From NCBI GenBank assembly GCA_965219035.1, contig CBDCMR010000001.1, positions 62,001 through 126,000 on the forward strand: 64,000 nucleotides of DNA. Reading direction: 5' to 3'. The notes below the pieces were generated by a model. That model did not search any database, was not told the origin of the DNA, and saw nothing but the letters and a program-made list of their open reading frames with translations. A program made the position numbers and the translations under genes. Within the stretch, counting starts at the first letter, position 1. Each line of letters begins with the position of its first letter. Source of the DNA: CBDCKN01 sp965219035. GTDB lineage: Bacteria > Gemmatimonadota > Gemmatimonadetes > Longimicrobiales > Gaopeijiaceae. Shown piece by piece: positions 46,756 through 57,230 of this stretch.

Positions 46756-47676
46756 CTACATCATCCGGTTGATCAGCTTGCTGGCCTGCTCGCTGCTGAG
46801 TCCGAGGGGACGGCGTGCGAGGGGAACCCCGTCGGCGATGACCAGTTCGAGCGAGTCCAGGGAGGGCCGGTCGTTCTCGATGAACAGCCCGATGTAGATT
46901 TCGTCTCCCCACAGCATCGCCTTCTCGCAGGCCGCCTTCCAGTCGCCGGTGTCGTGCCCTTCGTCTTCCAGCGTCTTCACCCGCGGCTTGAAGAACGCGA
47001 AGTCGTTGTCGTGGTTGTAGGTGACACAGGGGCTGAAGATGTCGATGAAGGAAAAGCCCTGGTGCTGGATCGCTTTCTTGATGAGCTCCGTGAGGTGCTT
47101 GACGTCGGCGCTGTAGCCACGGGCGACGTAGGTCGCACCGTTCATGATCGCGGACGTGATGGGGTTGATGGGAAGCTCGAGGTTGCCGAAGGGCGTGCTC
47201 TTGGTTCGCATGTCGGAGCGGCTGGTGGGAGAGATCTGGCCCGTGGTCAGGCCATAGATCTGGTTGTTCATCACCAGGTAGGTGAGGTCGATATTGCGAC
47301 GCGCGGTGTGCATCAGGTGGTTGCCGCCGATGCCGTAGCCGTCGCCGTCGCCGCCGGTAACGATGACGTGGAGCTGGTGGTTCCCCAGTTTAGCTCCCGT
47401 CGCCACCGGGAGAGAGCGCCCGTGCAGGGTGTGCATCCCGTAGGCGTTGAAGTAGCCGGGCAAATTGGACGAGCAGCCGATGCCACTCACGCACAGGATT
47501 TCATGCGGCTTGAGCCCCAGCTCGAAGACCGCACGCTGGAGCGCGTTCAGCACTCCGAAGTCTCCGCAGCCGGGGCACCAGTCGGGCTTGACTTGACCCT
47601 TGAACTCCTTGGCCGAGGCCGGGGATCGGGGAAGCTCGACGCCAATCAGCTCGGCCGTGCTCTCGACGGTGCTCAT
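46756..47676 (-). CDS. korB: 2-oxoacid:ferredoxin oxidoreductase beta subunit
   Basis: 306 residues. The cluster-binding start KPDWCPGCGDFGVLNALQRA and GIGCSSNLPGYF are followed by the thiamine-diphosphate motif GGDGDGYGIGGNHLMHTARR ... MNNQIYGLTTGQ. It is the TPP/4Fe-4S subunit that with KorA oxidises 2-oxoglutarate (or another 2-oxoacid) to acyl-CoA while reducing ferredoxin. It overlaps the korA stop as ATGA. Confidence 0.95.
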   Translation of the reverse strand: MSTVESTAELIGVELPRSPASAKEFKGQVKPDWCPGCGDFGVLNALQRAVFELGLKPHEILCVSGIGCSSNLPGYFNAYGMHTLHGRSLPVATGAKLGNHQLHVIVTGGDGDGYGIGGNHLMHTARRNIDLTYLVMNNQIYGLTTGQISPTSRSDMRTKSTPFGNLELPINPITSAIMNGATYVARGYSADVKHLTELIKKAIQHQGFSFIDIFSPCVTYNHDNDFAFFKPRVKTLEDEGHDTGDWKAACEKAMLWGDEIYIGLFIENDRPSLDSLELVIADGVPLARRPLGLSSEQASKLINRMM

Positions 47677-49454
47677 ACGATGATCTCCTGATGCGGTACG
47701 TAAAAGGCGGCCTCGCCCTGCAACAGCTCGAGGACTCCTTCGACGACGTGGTGCGGCATGAACGGCTCTCCGTCGTACTTCCGGATGTGGCCGGCCGCGG
47801 CGAAGCCGGTCTCGCTCCGCAAGTAACGCGCGAACTGACCCGAGTAGCTGTTCTCAACGACGAGGACCCGCTTCGATCGGGACAGGATCCCGCTGACGAC
47901 CTCATCGTGGAAAGGAACGATCCACTTGATGGCGAGCTGATTGGCGACCACCCCGCGCTCGACGAGCACGTCGACGGCCTCCCGGATCACGCCGTAGGTG
48001 GAGCCCCAGCCGACCAGTGTCACTTGGGCGTCGGGGGGGCCTTCGAGGGTCGGCGGGGGTACGTCGGCCGCGACGCCCTGGAGCTTCCGAGCGCGCTTCT
48101 CCACCATCTTACGGCGCTTGTGCGGATGGGTGAACTCGTCGCTGATCAGCACTCCGTCCTCATCGTGCTCATCCGTCGCTACCACGTGGACGTATCCCTC
48201 GTAGCCCGGCGCCACTCGCGGCGAGATCCCGCTCTCCGTGTCGGCGTAGCGCAGGTAGTCTCCGTCGGGCGAAGGATCGACGATGAGGGCGCCTCGATCG
48301 ATGGCGGGGTGGAGGTCGATTAGGTCGGGGTCCACGCTGAATGTCCCTTCCGAGAGGAGCAGATCGGAGATGATGATTCCGGGACATTGGGCGCGGTCCA
48401 CGAGGTTGAAGAGCTCCGGGACGGTGTTGAACGCGTCGAAAGAGTCCTTCGGCGCTACGATGAAGCGCTCGAAGTCGCCCTGGCTGGCGCCAAGGACCTG
48501 CCAGAGGTCGCCCTGCTCCGTCTTCGTGGGGACGCCCGTGGAGGGTCCGGCGCGCATCACGTTGATGAAGACCGTGGGGATCTCCATCATCGCCGCGCTC
48601 CCGATCGCTTCGGTCATCAGCGCGAAGCCGCCGCCGGAGGTGGCGCACATGGCGCGGCAGCCTGCGTGGGCGGCGCCGATGGTCATGTTCGCCACGCCGA
48701 TCTCGTCCTCGACCTGACGCACCATGATTCCCAGCTCGCGGGCGTTCTGCGCCATCCAATGGAGGATTCCGCTCGCGGGGCTCATCGGATACGCGGCGTA
48801 GAAAGTCACTCCGGCCGCCGCCGCGCCCATGGCCAGAGCGTCGTTGCCGGCCCACAACCCGAGGGGCTTATTCCCCTTCGGGAACGGCACGGGATATGGC
48901 TGGAAGTTGGCTGCCCCGTGGTCGTAGCCGGCCCGGGACATGGTCACGTTCTCTTCGACCACGGCGGGTCCCTTCCGCCGGAACAGCAGCTCCAGGGCCT
49001 CCTCCAGCACCGAAAAGTCCACGCCCAGCAGGGACATCATGACACCGAGTGAGATGGTGTTCTGGATGAGCTTGTTCTTGCTGTCCCCCGCCAGGTCGCC
49101 GATGGGCATCGGGCAAATGAGGACGTCGTCCGGCACCTCACCGGGCTGGACGGTGTCGCTGTTGTAGAGCACGCGGGATCCGGGCCTGAGGAGCCCCAAG
49201 TGCCGGTTCATCGTGTCCTGGTTGAGGCAGAGCAGCAGGTCCATGCCGTCGCCGTGGCTGCGCACCTCCTCGTCGCGCATGCGCAACATCAACAGGCTGT
49301 GTCCTCCCCGGATGATCGACTGATGCGCGTTGTATGAGTAGAGATGCAGACCGCGCCGCACGAAGATGCGAGCGAGGATGTTACCCGGCGTCGCGATTCC
49401 CTGGCCGGCGGCCCCCCCGATGCCGATGGTAAAGTCGAGACCGTTCGCGCTCAT
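47673..49454 (-). CDS. korA: 2-oxoacid:ferredoxin oxidoreductase alpha subunit (gamma-alpha fusion)
   Basis: 593 residues from ATG 49454, with GGAGA at the proper distance; a GTG/ATG nine codons earlier is less likely. The N-terminal gamma domain (IGIGGAAGQGIATPGNILA, YNAHQSIIRGGHSLLMLR) is fused to the alpha domain (YAAYPMSPASGILHWMAQNA, RQVEDEIGVANMTIGAAHAG, ATSGGGFALMTEAIGSA, PSTGVPTKTEQGDL). The gene is complete and coupled to korB. Confidence 0.94.
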   Translation of the reverse strand: MSANGLDFTIGIGGAAGQGIATPGNILARIFVRRGLHLYSYNAHQSIIRGGHSLLMLRMRDEEVRSHGDGMDLLLCLNQDTMNRHLGLLRPGSRVLYNSDTVQPGEVPDDVLICPMPIGDLAGDSKNKLIQNTISLGVMMSLLGVDFSVLEEALELLFRRKGPAVVEENVTMSRAGYDHGAANFQPYPVPFPKGNKPLGLWAGNDALAMGAAAAGVTFYAAYPMSPASGILHWMAQNARELGIMVRQVEDEIGVANMTIGAAHAGCRAMCATSGGGFALMTEAIGSAAMMEIPTVFINVMRAGPSTGVPTKTEQGDLWQVLGASQGDFERFIVAPKDSFDAFNTVPELFNLVDRAQCPGIIISDLLLSEGTFSVDPDLIDLHPAIDRGALIVDPSPDGDYLRYADTESGISPRVAPGYEGYVHVVATDEHDEDGVLISDEFTHPHKRRKMVEKRARKLQGVAADVPPPTLEGPPDAQVTLVGWGSTYGVIREAVDVLVERGVVANQLAIKWIVPFHDEVVSGILSRSKRVLVVENSYSGQFARYLRSETGFAAAGHIRKYDGEPFMPHHVVEGVLELLQGEAAFYVPHQEIIV

Positions 49455-49481
49455 GGAATTCTCCTTGAATGATTCGCGCAC

Positions 49482-49813
49482 TGCCGCGCTCGACGACCTG
49501 GCTCAGGGATGAGGAATCCCGGTGCCAAGGAGGAGAGGGCCGATCTTGGTGAATACTCGACGGCCGGGTGCCCCGTCAAGCGCGGGGCCGGTCCCGTGCC
49601 TTTGCCCGGTCGTCCTCGCTGATGAAAATCCGGACTGTACCGGCTACGAGGGAGGCTTCCCTCAGCCCGCCGCCCAGGAGGTGAGATGTAGATCTTCATT
49701 GCCTCGCTCGGGGATTGCCCTGGCGGGTTTTGAGCCAGTAATGTGTGGGCTCCGGTATACTCGTGTAGGAGTGGGTCGATCCTCCTCCAACACAACGACG
49801 CAAGGAGCAAGCG
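49482..49813. other. Region upstream of osmC and korA
   Basis: 332 bases between divergent korA and osmC. A -10-like TATACT at 49756-49761, with a TTGAGC 20 bases before it, could drive osmC; the spacing is long for a standard promoter. GGAGC sits ahead of ATG 49814. No gene is supported here. Confidence 0.4.
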
Positions 49814-50017
49814 ATGAACACCCCCGACAACCCCGTCGACAACGGCGTGAACGTGCAAGCGCTGCTCGAAGCACGCGAAGCACTGTCCGAGGCGCCAGAG
49901 GCCGCCCAGTTCCGGTGGCGGGCGAAGTGCGAGTGGGTGAACGGCACCCACAGTCGCTCCACCGTGGAGGGATTCTTCGGACTCGGCGAGGAGCAGACAC
50001 ACAAGGCCAAATTCTGA
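49814..50017 (+). pseudogene. OsmC-family protein, 5' part (interrupted by IS256 element)
   Basis: Residues 1-67 of an OsmC/Ohr-like protein (QFRWRAKCEWVNGTHSRSTV and EGFFGLGEEQTHKAKF). The frame reaches a stop two bases inside the insertion. Joining 49814-50015 directly to 51481-51854 gives 576 bases, an uninterrupted 191-residue protein, so the insertion is the only damage. OsmC proteins are thiol peroxidases or related hydroperoxide-defence proteins. Confidence 0.9.
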
Positions 50018-51471
50018 AGCTGTCCCAACCGTAGTTGAAGGTTCCTGATAGGGGAGAAAGAAAAGTGGTGGTTCCGGGGGTCCCGGGCCGATAGGCTCGG
50101 GTAGGCAAAAACCCCAACACGGAGCCACCACGATGAAGAGAACGTACGAGGTAAGGGATCGGGCGGACAAGCGCGCGATCAGGGAGTTCCTGAAGCGGGA
50201 GGGGCAGTTTCTGCTTCCGATGCTTGAGCTCGTGGAGCAGACGGAGGTCGCGATCGACGAAGTCATCCAGGTGATGGGACGAGCGACGATCGAAGCGGTG
50301 CTGGAGATGAGCGCCGAGGGTGTGGCAGGCGTGAAGCAGGCAGGTCGGTCACGAGCGGAAGACGACACAGTGTGGTATGGCCGGCAGGGTGGTGTGGTTT
50401 ACCTGTCGGACCGGAAGGTGCGTGTGGAGCGGCCACGGCTCAGGCGCCGGGGCGCCGGGGAGGGTGGCGAGGTCGAGGTGCCGGCGTACGCAGCGATGCG
50501 GAGACCGGGCGCCGTGGCGGATCGGATGCTCGAGGTCCTGATGGCGGGGGTGAGCACGCGGAAGTACGGCCGTGTGATCGGTGAGATGGCCGACACGGTC
50601 GGGGTGAGCAAGTCGGCGGTGAGCCGTGAGACGGTCGAGGCCTCGGAGCGCGTGCTGAAGGAGCTGATGGAGCGCCGGCTGGATGCGTGGGACCTCCTGG
50701 TGATCTACCTGGACGGGATCCAGATGGGCTCGCACCACGTGCTTGCTGCGGTAGGCGTGGACTCAGACGGAAAGAAGCACGTGCTGGGCGTGAGGGAAGG
50801 AGCGAGTGAGAACGCCGAGGTGAGCAGCGCGCTCCTAGAGGATCTGGTCGAGCGCGGCCTGGACCCGGGCAGGCGGCGGCTGTTCGTGATCGATGGCTCG
50901 AAAGCGCTCAGGAAGGCGATCGAGAAGGTGTTCGGCCAACGTCACCCCATCCAGCGCTGCCGCAACCACAAGCTCCGCAACGTGCTGGGTCATCTGCCGA
51001 AGGATCAGCACGCTCAGATGAAGGCGGCGTTCCGGGCAGCGATGAAGCTGGACGCGAAGCAGGGCGAGCAGAAGCTCGAGCAGCTCGCCCGATGGCTCGA
51101 GCGCGACCACCCCTCGGCCTCGGCCAGCCTACGTGAAGGCCTCAGCGAGATGTTCACGATCAACCGGCTCGGCCTCCCGCCGCGGCTGAGGAAGTGCCTG
51201 GGCTCGACCAACCTGATCGACAGCACCCACTCGGGCGTAAGACAGAAGACCCGCAGGGTGACCAACTGGAAGAACGGAGCGATGGCCTTGCGCTGGGCTG
51301 CGGCCTCGTTCGTGGAGACCGAGAAGAGCTACCGGAGGATCATCGGCTACGACCAGCTCTGGATGCTCAGGGCCCACCTCGACGACCATGAACCGGTTGC
51401 CGAAATGAGAAAGGCAGGCTAACAAGGAGACTCTCCGGAGCCACCACCTTCAACTGTCAGCGGGACACCAT
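50016..51471 (+). mobile_element. IS256-family insertion sequence with 9-bp target duplication
   Basis: The element carries one transposase gene. Terminal inverted repeats are visible at 50021-50042 and 51446-51467 (shared TGTCCC and AGTTGAAGGT blocks). The flanking CCAAATTCT occurs at 50007-50015 and 51472-51480, a nine-base target duplication as expected for IS256. Both flanks belong to one osmC gene. Confidence 0.95.
50133..51422 (+). CDS. IS256-family (Mutator-type) transposase
   Basis: 429 residues, full length. The DDE core includes VIYLDGIQMGSHHVL and RRRLFVIDGSKALRKAI; the IS256 signature QRCRNHKLRNVLGHLP is present, followed by GSTNLIDSTHSGVRQKTRRV. The upstream 90 bases inside the element should hold its promoter. 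The intact gene, intact repeats and clean target duplication suggest a recent, possibly active insertion. Confidence 0.95.
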   Translation: MKRTYEVRDRADKRAIREFLKREGQFLLPMLELVEQTEVAIDEVIQVMGRATIEAVLEMSAEGVAGVKQAGRSRAEDDTVWYGRQGGVVYLSDRKVRVERPRLRRRGAGEGGEVEVPAYAAMRRPGAVADRMLEVLMAGVSTRKYGRVIGEMADTVGVSKSAVSRETVEASERVLKELMERRLDAWDLLVIYLDGIQMGSHHVLAAVGVDSDGKKHVLGVREGASENAEVSSALLEDLVERGLDPGRRRLFVIDGSKALRKAIEKVFGQRHPIQRCRNHKLRNVLGHLPKDQHAQMKAAFRAAMKLDAKQGEQKLEQLARWLERDHPSASASLREGLSEMFTINRLGLPPRLRKCLGSTNLIDSTHSGVRQKTRRVTNWKNGAMALRWAAASFVETEKSYRRIIGYDQLWMLRAHLDDHEPVAEMRKAG

Positions 51472-51854
51472 CCAAATTCTCCTTCGACGCCGACCATCCC
51501 GAGGTCTTCGCGTCGGAGGACCATGGTGCGACGCCCGTCGAGATCGTGCTGGCAGGTCTGGCCAGCTGCCTCACCGCGGGCGTCGCGTCCGTCGCCCAGC
51601 TTCGTGAGATCCAGCTGCGCTCCGTCTCGGCGACGGTCGAGGGTGGAATGGACATCCAGGGTATCCTCGGCATGGACAGCGACGTGCGGAACGGCTTCGA
51701 CGGCATCAAGGTGACCTACGACATCGACGCCGACGCGACAGCCGAAGAGATCCAGGCGATTGTCGCCCAGTCGCAAAAGCGGTCGGCCGTCTTCGACGCT
51801 ATCACGAACCCCACGAACGTGACGGTCGAGGTCAGCCGAGCCGCTAGCGCGTAA
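51472..51854 (+). pseudogene. OsmC-family protein, 3' part
   Basis: The frame continues FSFDADHPEVFASEDHGATP, VEIVLAGLASCLTAGVASVA (family cysteine in ASCLTAG) through IQLRSVSATVEGGMDIQGIL to VTVEVSRAASA and TAA. It has no start of its own near the junction. Together with 49814-50015 it restores a complete OsmC-type protein. Confidence 0.9.
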
Positions 51855-51871
51855 TTCATGGGACCGGTCCC

Positions 51872-53155
51872 GTGCACATTACTACCGTCGTCATCGGGGC
51901 CGGTCATGCCGGGTTGGCCATGAGCCGCTGCCTCGCCGACCGCTCGATCGACCATGTGGTCCTCGAGCGGGGCGAGGTGGCCAACTCGTGGAGAACAGAG
52001 CGGTGGGACTCGCTGCGGCTGCTGACGCCCAACTGGCAGAGCCGGCTGCCTGGCTACGGGTACGAGGGAGACGATGCCGACGGCTTCCGCACGATGCCCG
52101 AGACGATCGACTTCATCGAGCGGTATGCCGACGTGATTTCGGCCCCGGTCCGGACCAACACCAACGTGACGTCGGTGGGCAGCATCGACGACGGCTACAG
52201 GGTCGCCACCGACCAGGGTGACTGGTGATGCCGGACGGTCGTTATCGCGACCGGAGCGTGTAACATTCCGCGCGTCCCGGCAGTCGCGGAGGCGGTGCCG
52301 TCCTCGATGGCGATGCTCACGCCGATGGAGTACCGCAACCCGGACCAGCTCGAGCCGGGTGGCGTGCTGGTCGTCGGCGCCTCGGCCACCGGCACACAGA
52401 TCGCCGATGAGGTCCACCGCTCGGGCCGGCCCGTGACCCTCGCGGTGGGCGAGCACATCCGGGCGCCGCGCGTCTATCAGAGCAAGGACATCGAGTGGTG
52501 GATGGACGTCGCCGGGGTGCTCGACGACCGCTATGAAGAGGAGGACAACCTAGTCCGGGCTCGAAGCGTGCCGTCGCTGCAGCTCGCGGGCTCCGACGAG
52601 CGTCGGACCGTCGATCTCAACTCCCTGACGGACATCGGCGTGAAGCTCATCGGTCGCCTTGCCGGTATCAACGACGGCAAGGCACAGTTCTCCGGATCGC
52701 TGCGGAATCAGTGCGCGATGGCCGACCTCAAGATGCACAGGCTACTCGACAGGATCGACGAGTGGGCGACCGAGGAAGCGATCGACGACCAAGTCGATCC
52801 GCCGCACCGCTTCGAGCCCACCAGGGTCGAGGCATCGCCGCCGCTCGGCATGGACCTCAACTCCGGTGAGATCCAGACCATTCCTGTGGGCCACCGGGTT
52901 CCGCCCCGACCATGCGTGGCTCGACGTGCCGGTCTTCGACCGCAAGGGCCGCATTCGGCACGACGGGGGGTCGTCGAGGCCCCCGGCATGTACTTGATGG
53001 GGATCCCGTTTCTCCGGCGTCGCAAGTCGAGCCTCATTGACGGCGCCGCCGACGATGCTAGTGACCTGAGCGCCCACCTGGCGTCCCACCTCGACGAGCG
53101 GATCTCCGCGGCACGCCCCCTGACGGGCGAGCCGATCACCACGCCACGCCCCTGA
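51872..53155 (+). pseudogene. FAD/NAD(P)-dependent monooxygenase-like protein with TGA and two indels
   Basis: GTG start 18 bases after osmC. FAD loop VVIGAGHAGLAMSRCLADRS, GYGYEGDDADGFRTM, then TGA at 52226-52228 exactly where the sequence should read Trp (GDW-W-CRTVVIATGAC); the same frame continues through VLVVGASATGTQIADEVHRS. An extra base near 52881 and a missing one in the G6 run at 52965-52970 put about 28 codons out of frame (the correct frame reads LWATGFRPDHAWLDVPVFDR). Repairing all three gives about 427 residues, typical of flavin-containing monooxygenase-like oxidoreductases. Confidence 0.75.
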
Positions 53156-53182
53156 CGACAGGGGCTCCTGTGCGGTCTTGTC

Positions 53183-54385
53183 CTACCGAGGAGCGGGGGT
53201 CGGGGCAGGCGGCGCCACGAACTCCTCGTCCAGGGTTCGCAACAAGTCGACCTCGGCGTTCATCTCTCGGCTCAGGACGAGATGGTCCTCTTTGACTTCG
53301 TCGAGATCCCAGTCGAAGGATGAGATGCGGTCCGTGACGTCCAAGAGACCCTTGACGAGATCGTCACGCGTCGCTTGGTAGCCGGCCAGGGCATCGTCAC
53401 CGCCCGCTACCACGGCCCGAGCCAGGAGCTCGGCGTCACGAAGGGCATCGGTCATCCCGTGCGCGGTAAGAGGATCCTTGAAATAGCCGGCGTCACCGAC
53501 CAGAGCCCACCCGGGCCCGGCGGCACGTCGGAGGAAGCCAGTCTGCCCCGCGAAAGCTCTGAGCTTTCCGGAGCCCTCGCATCCGGCGACTCTGCTCGCC
53601 AGCTCCGGCGAGACGTCGCTAAGCACGTCGCGGTGAAGGTCCCCAATCCCGTTGCGTCGGCCGTTCTCGAAGCGGGTCGGAGGGAGTGAAGCGAAGACAC
53701 AGGTATTCCCATCATTCGTCGGGATGGCTCCCACGGCCGCGCCTATGTTGTAGAGCCAGTGGTATCCTTCCAGCCCCAGATCCCTCCAATAGCCGTAGAT
53801 GGACGCCGTGGTATGAGTGACCGTGTAGTCGAGATCGGCTTCCAGCATCCTCGCGACGCGTGATCGAACGCCGTCAGCCCCGATCACGAGATCGGTAGCC
53901 ACGTCGGTCTCGTGTCTGTCGGCTCCGGCGATCTTCGCGCCGTGGACCCGACCATCGGGAGCTCGGAGGAGACCGACCACCGACTGACCGTGGACGACCT
54001 CGGCACCGGCAGCCTGCGCAGCGTCGACGAGCACGCGGTCCACGACGGTCCGCCGCGGAGCATACAGGGCGTCGACACCGTCCCGCGGCTTGATTGAGAC
54101 TTCGATGGGCTCGGAACCGTAATGGAAAGTGGTCTTCCGGATTGCGGGCGTGTCGGCCGACCGGATGGCATCCAGCAGGCCCCAGCGGTGCAGTTGGAGC
54201 ACTCCGGCCCGCATGAGCGCGTGAGTCGACAAGATGTCGCTGCCACGCTTGGTCGGGTCGACCACGAGGACTCGCAACCCCCGACGGGCCAGTAGCATCG
54301 CGGTGGCCGCACCCGCGCAACGCGCGCCGGCAATGACGACGTCGTAGCGGCTCTGCGTGATCGGCGGCTGCACGGTGGAGGGCAT
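53183..54385 (-). CDS. FAD-dependent monooxygenase/geranylgeranyl-reductase-like oxidoreductase
   Basis: 400 residues. FAD loop YDVVIAGARCAGAATAMLLA, the DG motif LVIGADGVRSRVARM, and GWALVGDAGYFKDPLTAHGM (ribityl-binding GD). This is the p-hydroxybenzoate-hydroxylase/GGR superfamily; the substrate cannot be told. It is convergent with the damaged monooxygenase at 51872-53155. Confidence 0.88.
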   Translation of the reverse strand: MPSTVQPPITQSRYDVVIAGARCAGAATAMLLARRGLRVLVVDPTKRGSDILSTHALMRAGVLQLHRWGLLDAIRSADTPAIRKTTFHYGSEPIEVSIKPRDGVDALYAPRRTVVDRVLVDAAQAAGAEVVHGQSVVGLLRAPDGRVHGAKIAGADRHETDVATDLVIGADGVRSRVARMLEADLDYTVTHTTASIYGYWRDLGLEGYHWLYNIGAAVGAIPTNDGNTCVFASLPPTRFENGRRNGIGDLHRDVLSDVSPELASRVAGCEGSGKLRAFAGQTGFLRRAAGPGWALVGDAGYFKDPLTAHGMTDALRDAELLARAVVAGGDDALAGYQATRDDLVKGLLDVTDRISSFDWDLDEVKEDHLVLSREMNAEVDLLRTLDEEFVAPPAPTPAPR

Positions 54386-54583
54386 GGATCGGAACTTGTG
54401 GCTTGGCTACACGGTCATCAAGTGGAGCTTCCCCCTGGCTTGGCTGACAGAGTCCATCAGAGCCGGATCCGTACTCACGGACTACGTAGACTGGGCGGGC
54501 CACCTACGTATCATTCCGTATAAAGCGGCTCCCATAATCCATGCAATTGGGGATCGTGATTCAACCACACGATCGAGATTGTC

Positions 54584-54970
54584 ATGGACATAGATACACT
54601 GAACGCGCCGAGCCCAGGCATTGCCGCCGTGTCGTACGTCTTCCCCCGGGAGCGACGTACGCTTCACGAGCTCGCCGCGGAAGGCCGGCTCCAGACCAGC
54701 CCAGAAGTGCTGTCCCGTTTCGGCTTCGACTCGGTGCACGTCGCCATGGACGAATCACCGTTCGATCTGGCGATGGGGGCGGCCGGGGACCTGCTCCAGC
54801 GGGAGGGAGTGGATCCGCGGAGCGTGGACGTCCTCCTTTATGGTGGACCGCAGGGCGCGCGGGGAGGGAAGTGGTGGCGGGCGACTGATGGATGTGGAAC
54901 CTTCGGCCGTCGTCGGCCAGGTCGACCCGTGGCCATGCCGCCTTCGCCGAGCTCACGCTCGATGGCCTAG
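54584..54970 (+). pseudogene. N-terminal fragment of a KAS III-like (ketoacyl-ACP synthase) protein
   Basis: The first ~95 residues read IAAVSYVFPRERRTLHELAA, FGFDSVHVAMDESPFDLAMG and VDPRSVDVLLYGGPQG, the N-terminal half-core of a beta-ketoacyl synthase III-type fold. After about 54870 the sequence becomes low-complexity, and the active-site Cys, His and Asn regions are absent. The stretch 54971-55083 holds nothing recognisable. Confidence 0.5.
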
Positions 54971-55083
54971 CGGCCCTCTAGGCCGGCGTTCAGGCGGGAG
55001 GCAGGGTGGTAGACATCAGGGCGTGGACGGCGGCCCTGCGGTTCGACGCGGTGGAGCGGGTGTGACCGGTCATCAAGATGCCG

Positions 55084-57230
55084 CTACGGCACCCTACAGG
55101 TAGGGCCCACCGCTTCGGCTAGCCCCTGACGGGCGAGCAGGCGAAGGCGGTAACCTCCTGCGGGGACAGACGTCGGCACCCAGCGCGCCTCCCACACATA
55201 GGTTTCGCCCCTCGCTGCGACCGCCCGCACCTGCACCTCCGGACTCGCATCGTCGGCCAGAAGGCCCCACTGACCGGCGCTCTCCCGCTCGATCTGAACG
55301 ATTGGGCCGTCCGCGGGAATCAAGGTGCCCGGTCTGAGATCCGTCCACCGGACCCGTACTTCATCCCCCCCGCAGGCCACGTCGAGTACCTCTCTGCGGA
55401 AGCCCACCGGAATGGGCCGGGGCGCCCAAAAGTGAGTGGGGCTTGCCGCGTGGAACGCCAGGGCGGCGTCCTCGCGGACGGTCGGACTCCCGCTTCGAAG
55501 GCTTGCGGCCAGTTGACCCAACTCCTCCGCGAGCATTTCCGCCGTATTGGGCCCGTACAAGGTCGAGCCCCCCTCGTAATATTGCGCTTCGTATTCTTGC
55601 GCGCTGGCGACGTAGCTCCCGTAGCCGTTCGCCAGACCGACCGCGAGGGCGCGATCGACGCCGGACGGCCCGCTCCCAAGGATCCTTTCCCGGATAAGCG
55701 CGCTGACCTCGGTGGTCGGCTCGACCGGCACCGATCCGATCAAGACATCACCGACCCTGTACACGCCGAGCTGAAAAACTTGAGGCAGCGTGTACTCCTT
55801 GATCAAAACACCGAGCTGGACCTTTTTATGCCCGAAGCAGCCCTCGGGCGTAGCTCGTGCGGCGATCCACCCTCCACGAAGTTCAGACTGAAGAAGAGCA
55901 TGCGCTGCTTCCACGTACGGATATAACCCTTCTCCGCGCCACCCACCCCGGATGCACCGATGCGGGGGGGCCAACAGATCTGATGCGGTCCCGTGTAGGT
56001 TCGGAGGTCCACGGTAGTGAAGGCGCGACCGATGGACAGCTCCGACGAGAGACCGGCGGCGGCACGGTCGAAGATCCCGGCGGTTCGACCCCCGAGAGCC
56101 CAGGCCAGGGAGTCCACCTCGAGCCGCGTCTCGTCGAGGCACGATTCGACCTCGGACATCGGTGCCCGCCACGCTTCAGGAGCCGGAAGTGTTTTCGGAC
56201 CGGAGGGCCAGCGCTCGGGAAGGAAGCGGTAATACCTGCAGGGCACCGGGTCTCGTAGATTCGCGCCCACGTCACCATGGGCACCCTGGGCGAGGAGGAA
56301 ATAGGCGGGCCCTCCGGCGGCCGAGCCTGCCGCACCGCTCCGGACCGCCCGCATATGGTCCTCGACCGCCCGGGCGATTACGCCGTGGATGTCGGCGTCG
56401 AAGAGATTGTTGGACGCTGGGATGTTGCTGCTGTGGATGGCGAACACGCCGAAGGCGCCTCGAGGCGCACAGTTCTCCCACTGCCGGTCACAGCGATCCA
56501 CGCGGAAGAGCGCGAAGGTGGAATCGACGGCTTGCTGATCCAATGGGCGTGCGGCGCCGGGATTGACCGTCACCCGCGGAGACGTGTTCCGCTCGTACGC
56601 CTCGTAGCTCCGGTTGTACGTGAAGTCCCAGACCGGCTCGAAGCGCCAACCCGCTTTGGCGGGTCGTAGATCCGAAGCGGCATCCTCTATCGCACCTGCG
56701 ATCCCGTCGATCAAGAATTCCGTGATCACTGGGTCGAAGCCGGCAAAGCGTCCCACGTTGGCGTTGTATCCGTCGGCGGCGAAGAAATTCCCCGGACCCG
56801 AGTGCGTGTGGGTCGCCGAAAGGAGCAACCGGTCGGCCCCGATCCCAGCCCCGGACCGGAGGGTCCGATCGGCTATCCGGCGATGAAGGAGAATCGAGAC
56901 CTGCCCGAGATCGGCAACGACCAGCGCCAAGCGCTCCCCCGAGTCATCCTCCAGAACGATGGCCCGCGCGTACAGCCGTTGCCGAAAGCCCGCCGCCTGC
57001 CGGCTGTCGACTGAGAAGGAGCTCATCCCCACGCCCGGCGGTGGGGTGATGTCTCGAGTGCCGAATCCGGCGCGGAGGCCACTTGGGGCAGGGACGGCGG
57101 GTGGAGCGATGGGCGGCGGAGATACCGGCTGGGGCAGCGCCGTCTCCTCGATGGACGCGCACCCGCCGAGCCCCAGCGCCGCCATGACCACCAGACGCCT
57201 GATTGTCTTCCCCCTTACAAGTCTCGACAC
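55084..57230 (-). pseudogene. Neutral/alkaline ceramidase-like lipoprotein, one frameshift
   Basis: GTG start at 57230 after GGAGAGGG, lipobox LGLGGC. N-terminal ceramidase motifs: AGFGTRDITPPPGVGMSSF, RLLLSATHTHSGPG (zinc-ligand histidines), IHSSNIPASNN, LAQGAHGDVGANLRDP. After SLNFVEG the frame is lost at a GGG run (55869-55871). Restoring one G continues as WIAARATPEGCFGHKKVQLG through the C-terminal domain to 55084. The family hydrolyses N-acyl linkages in sphingolipids; bacterial homologues are secreted. Confidence 0.75.
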
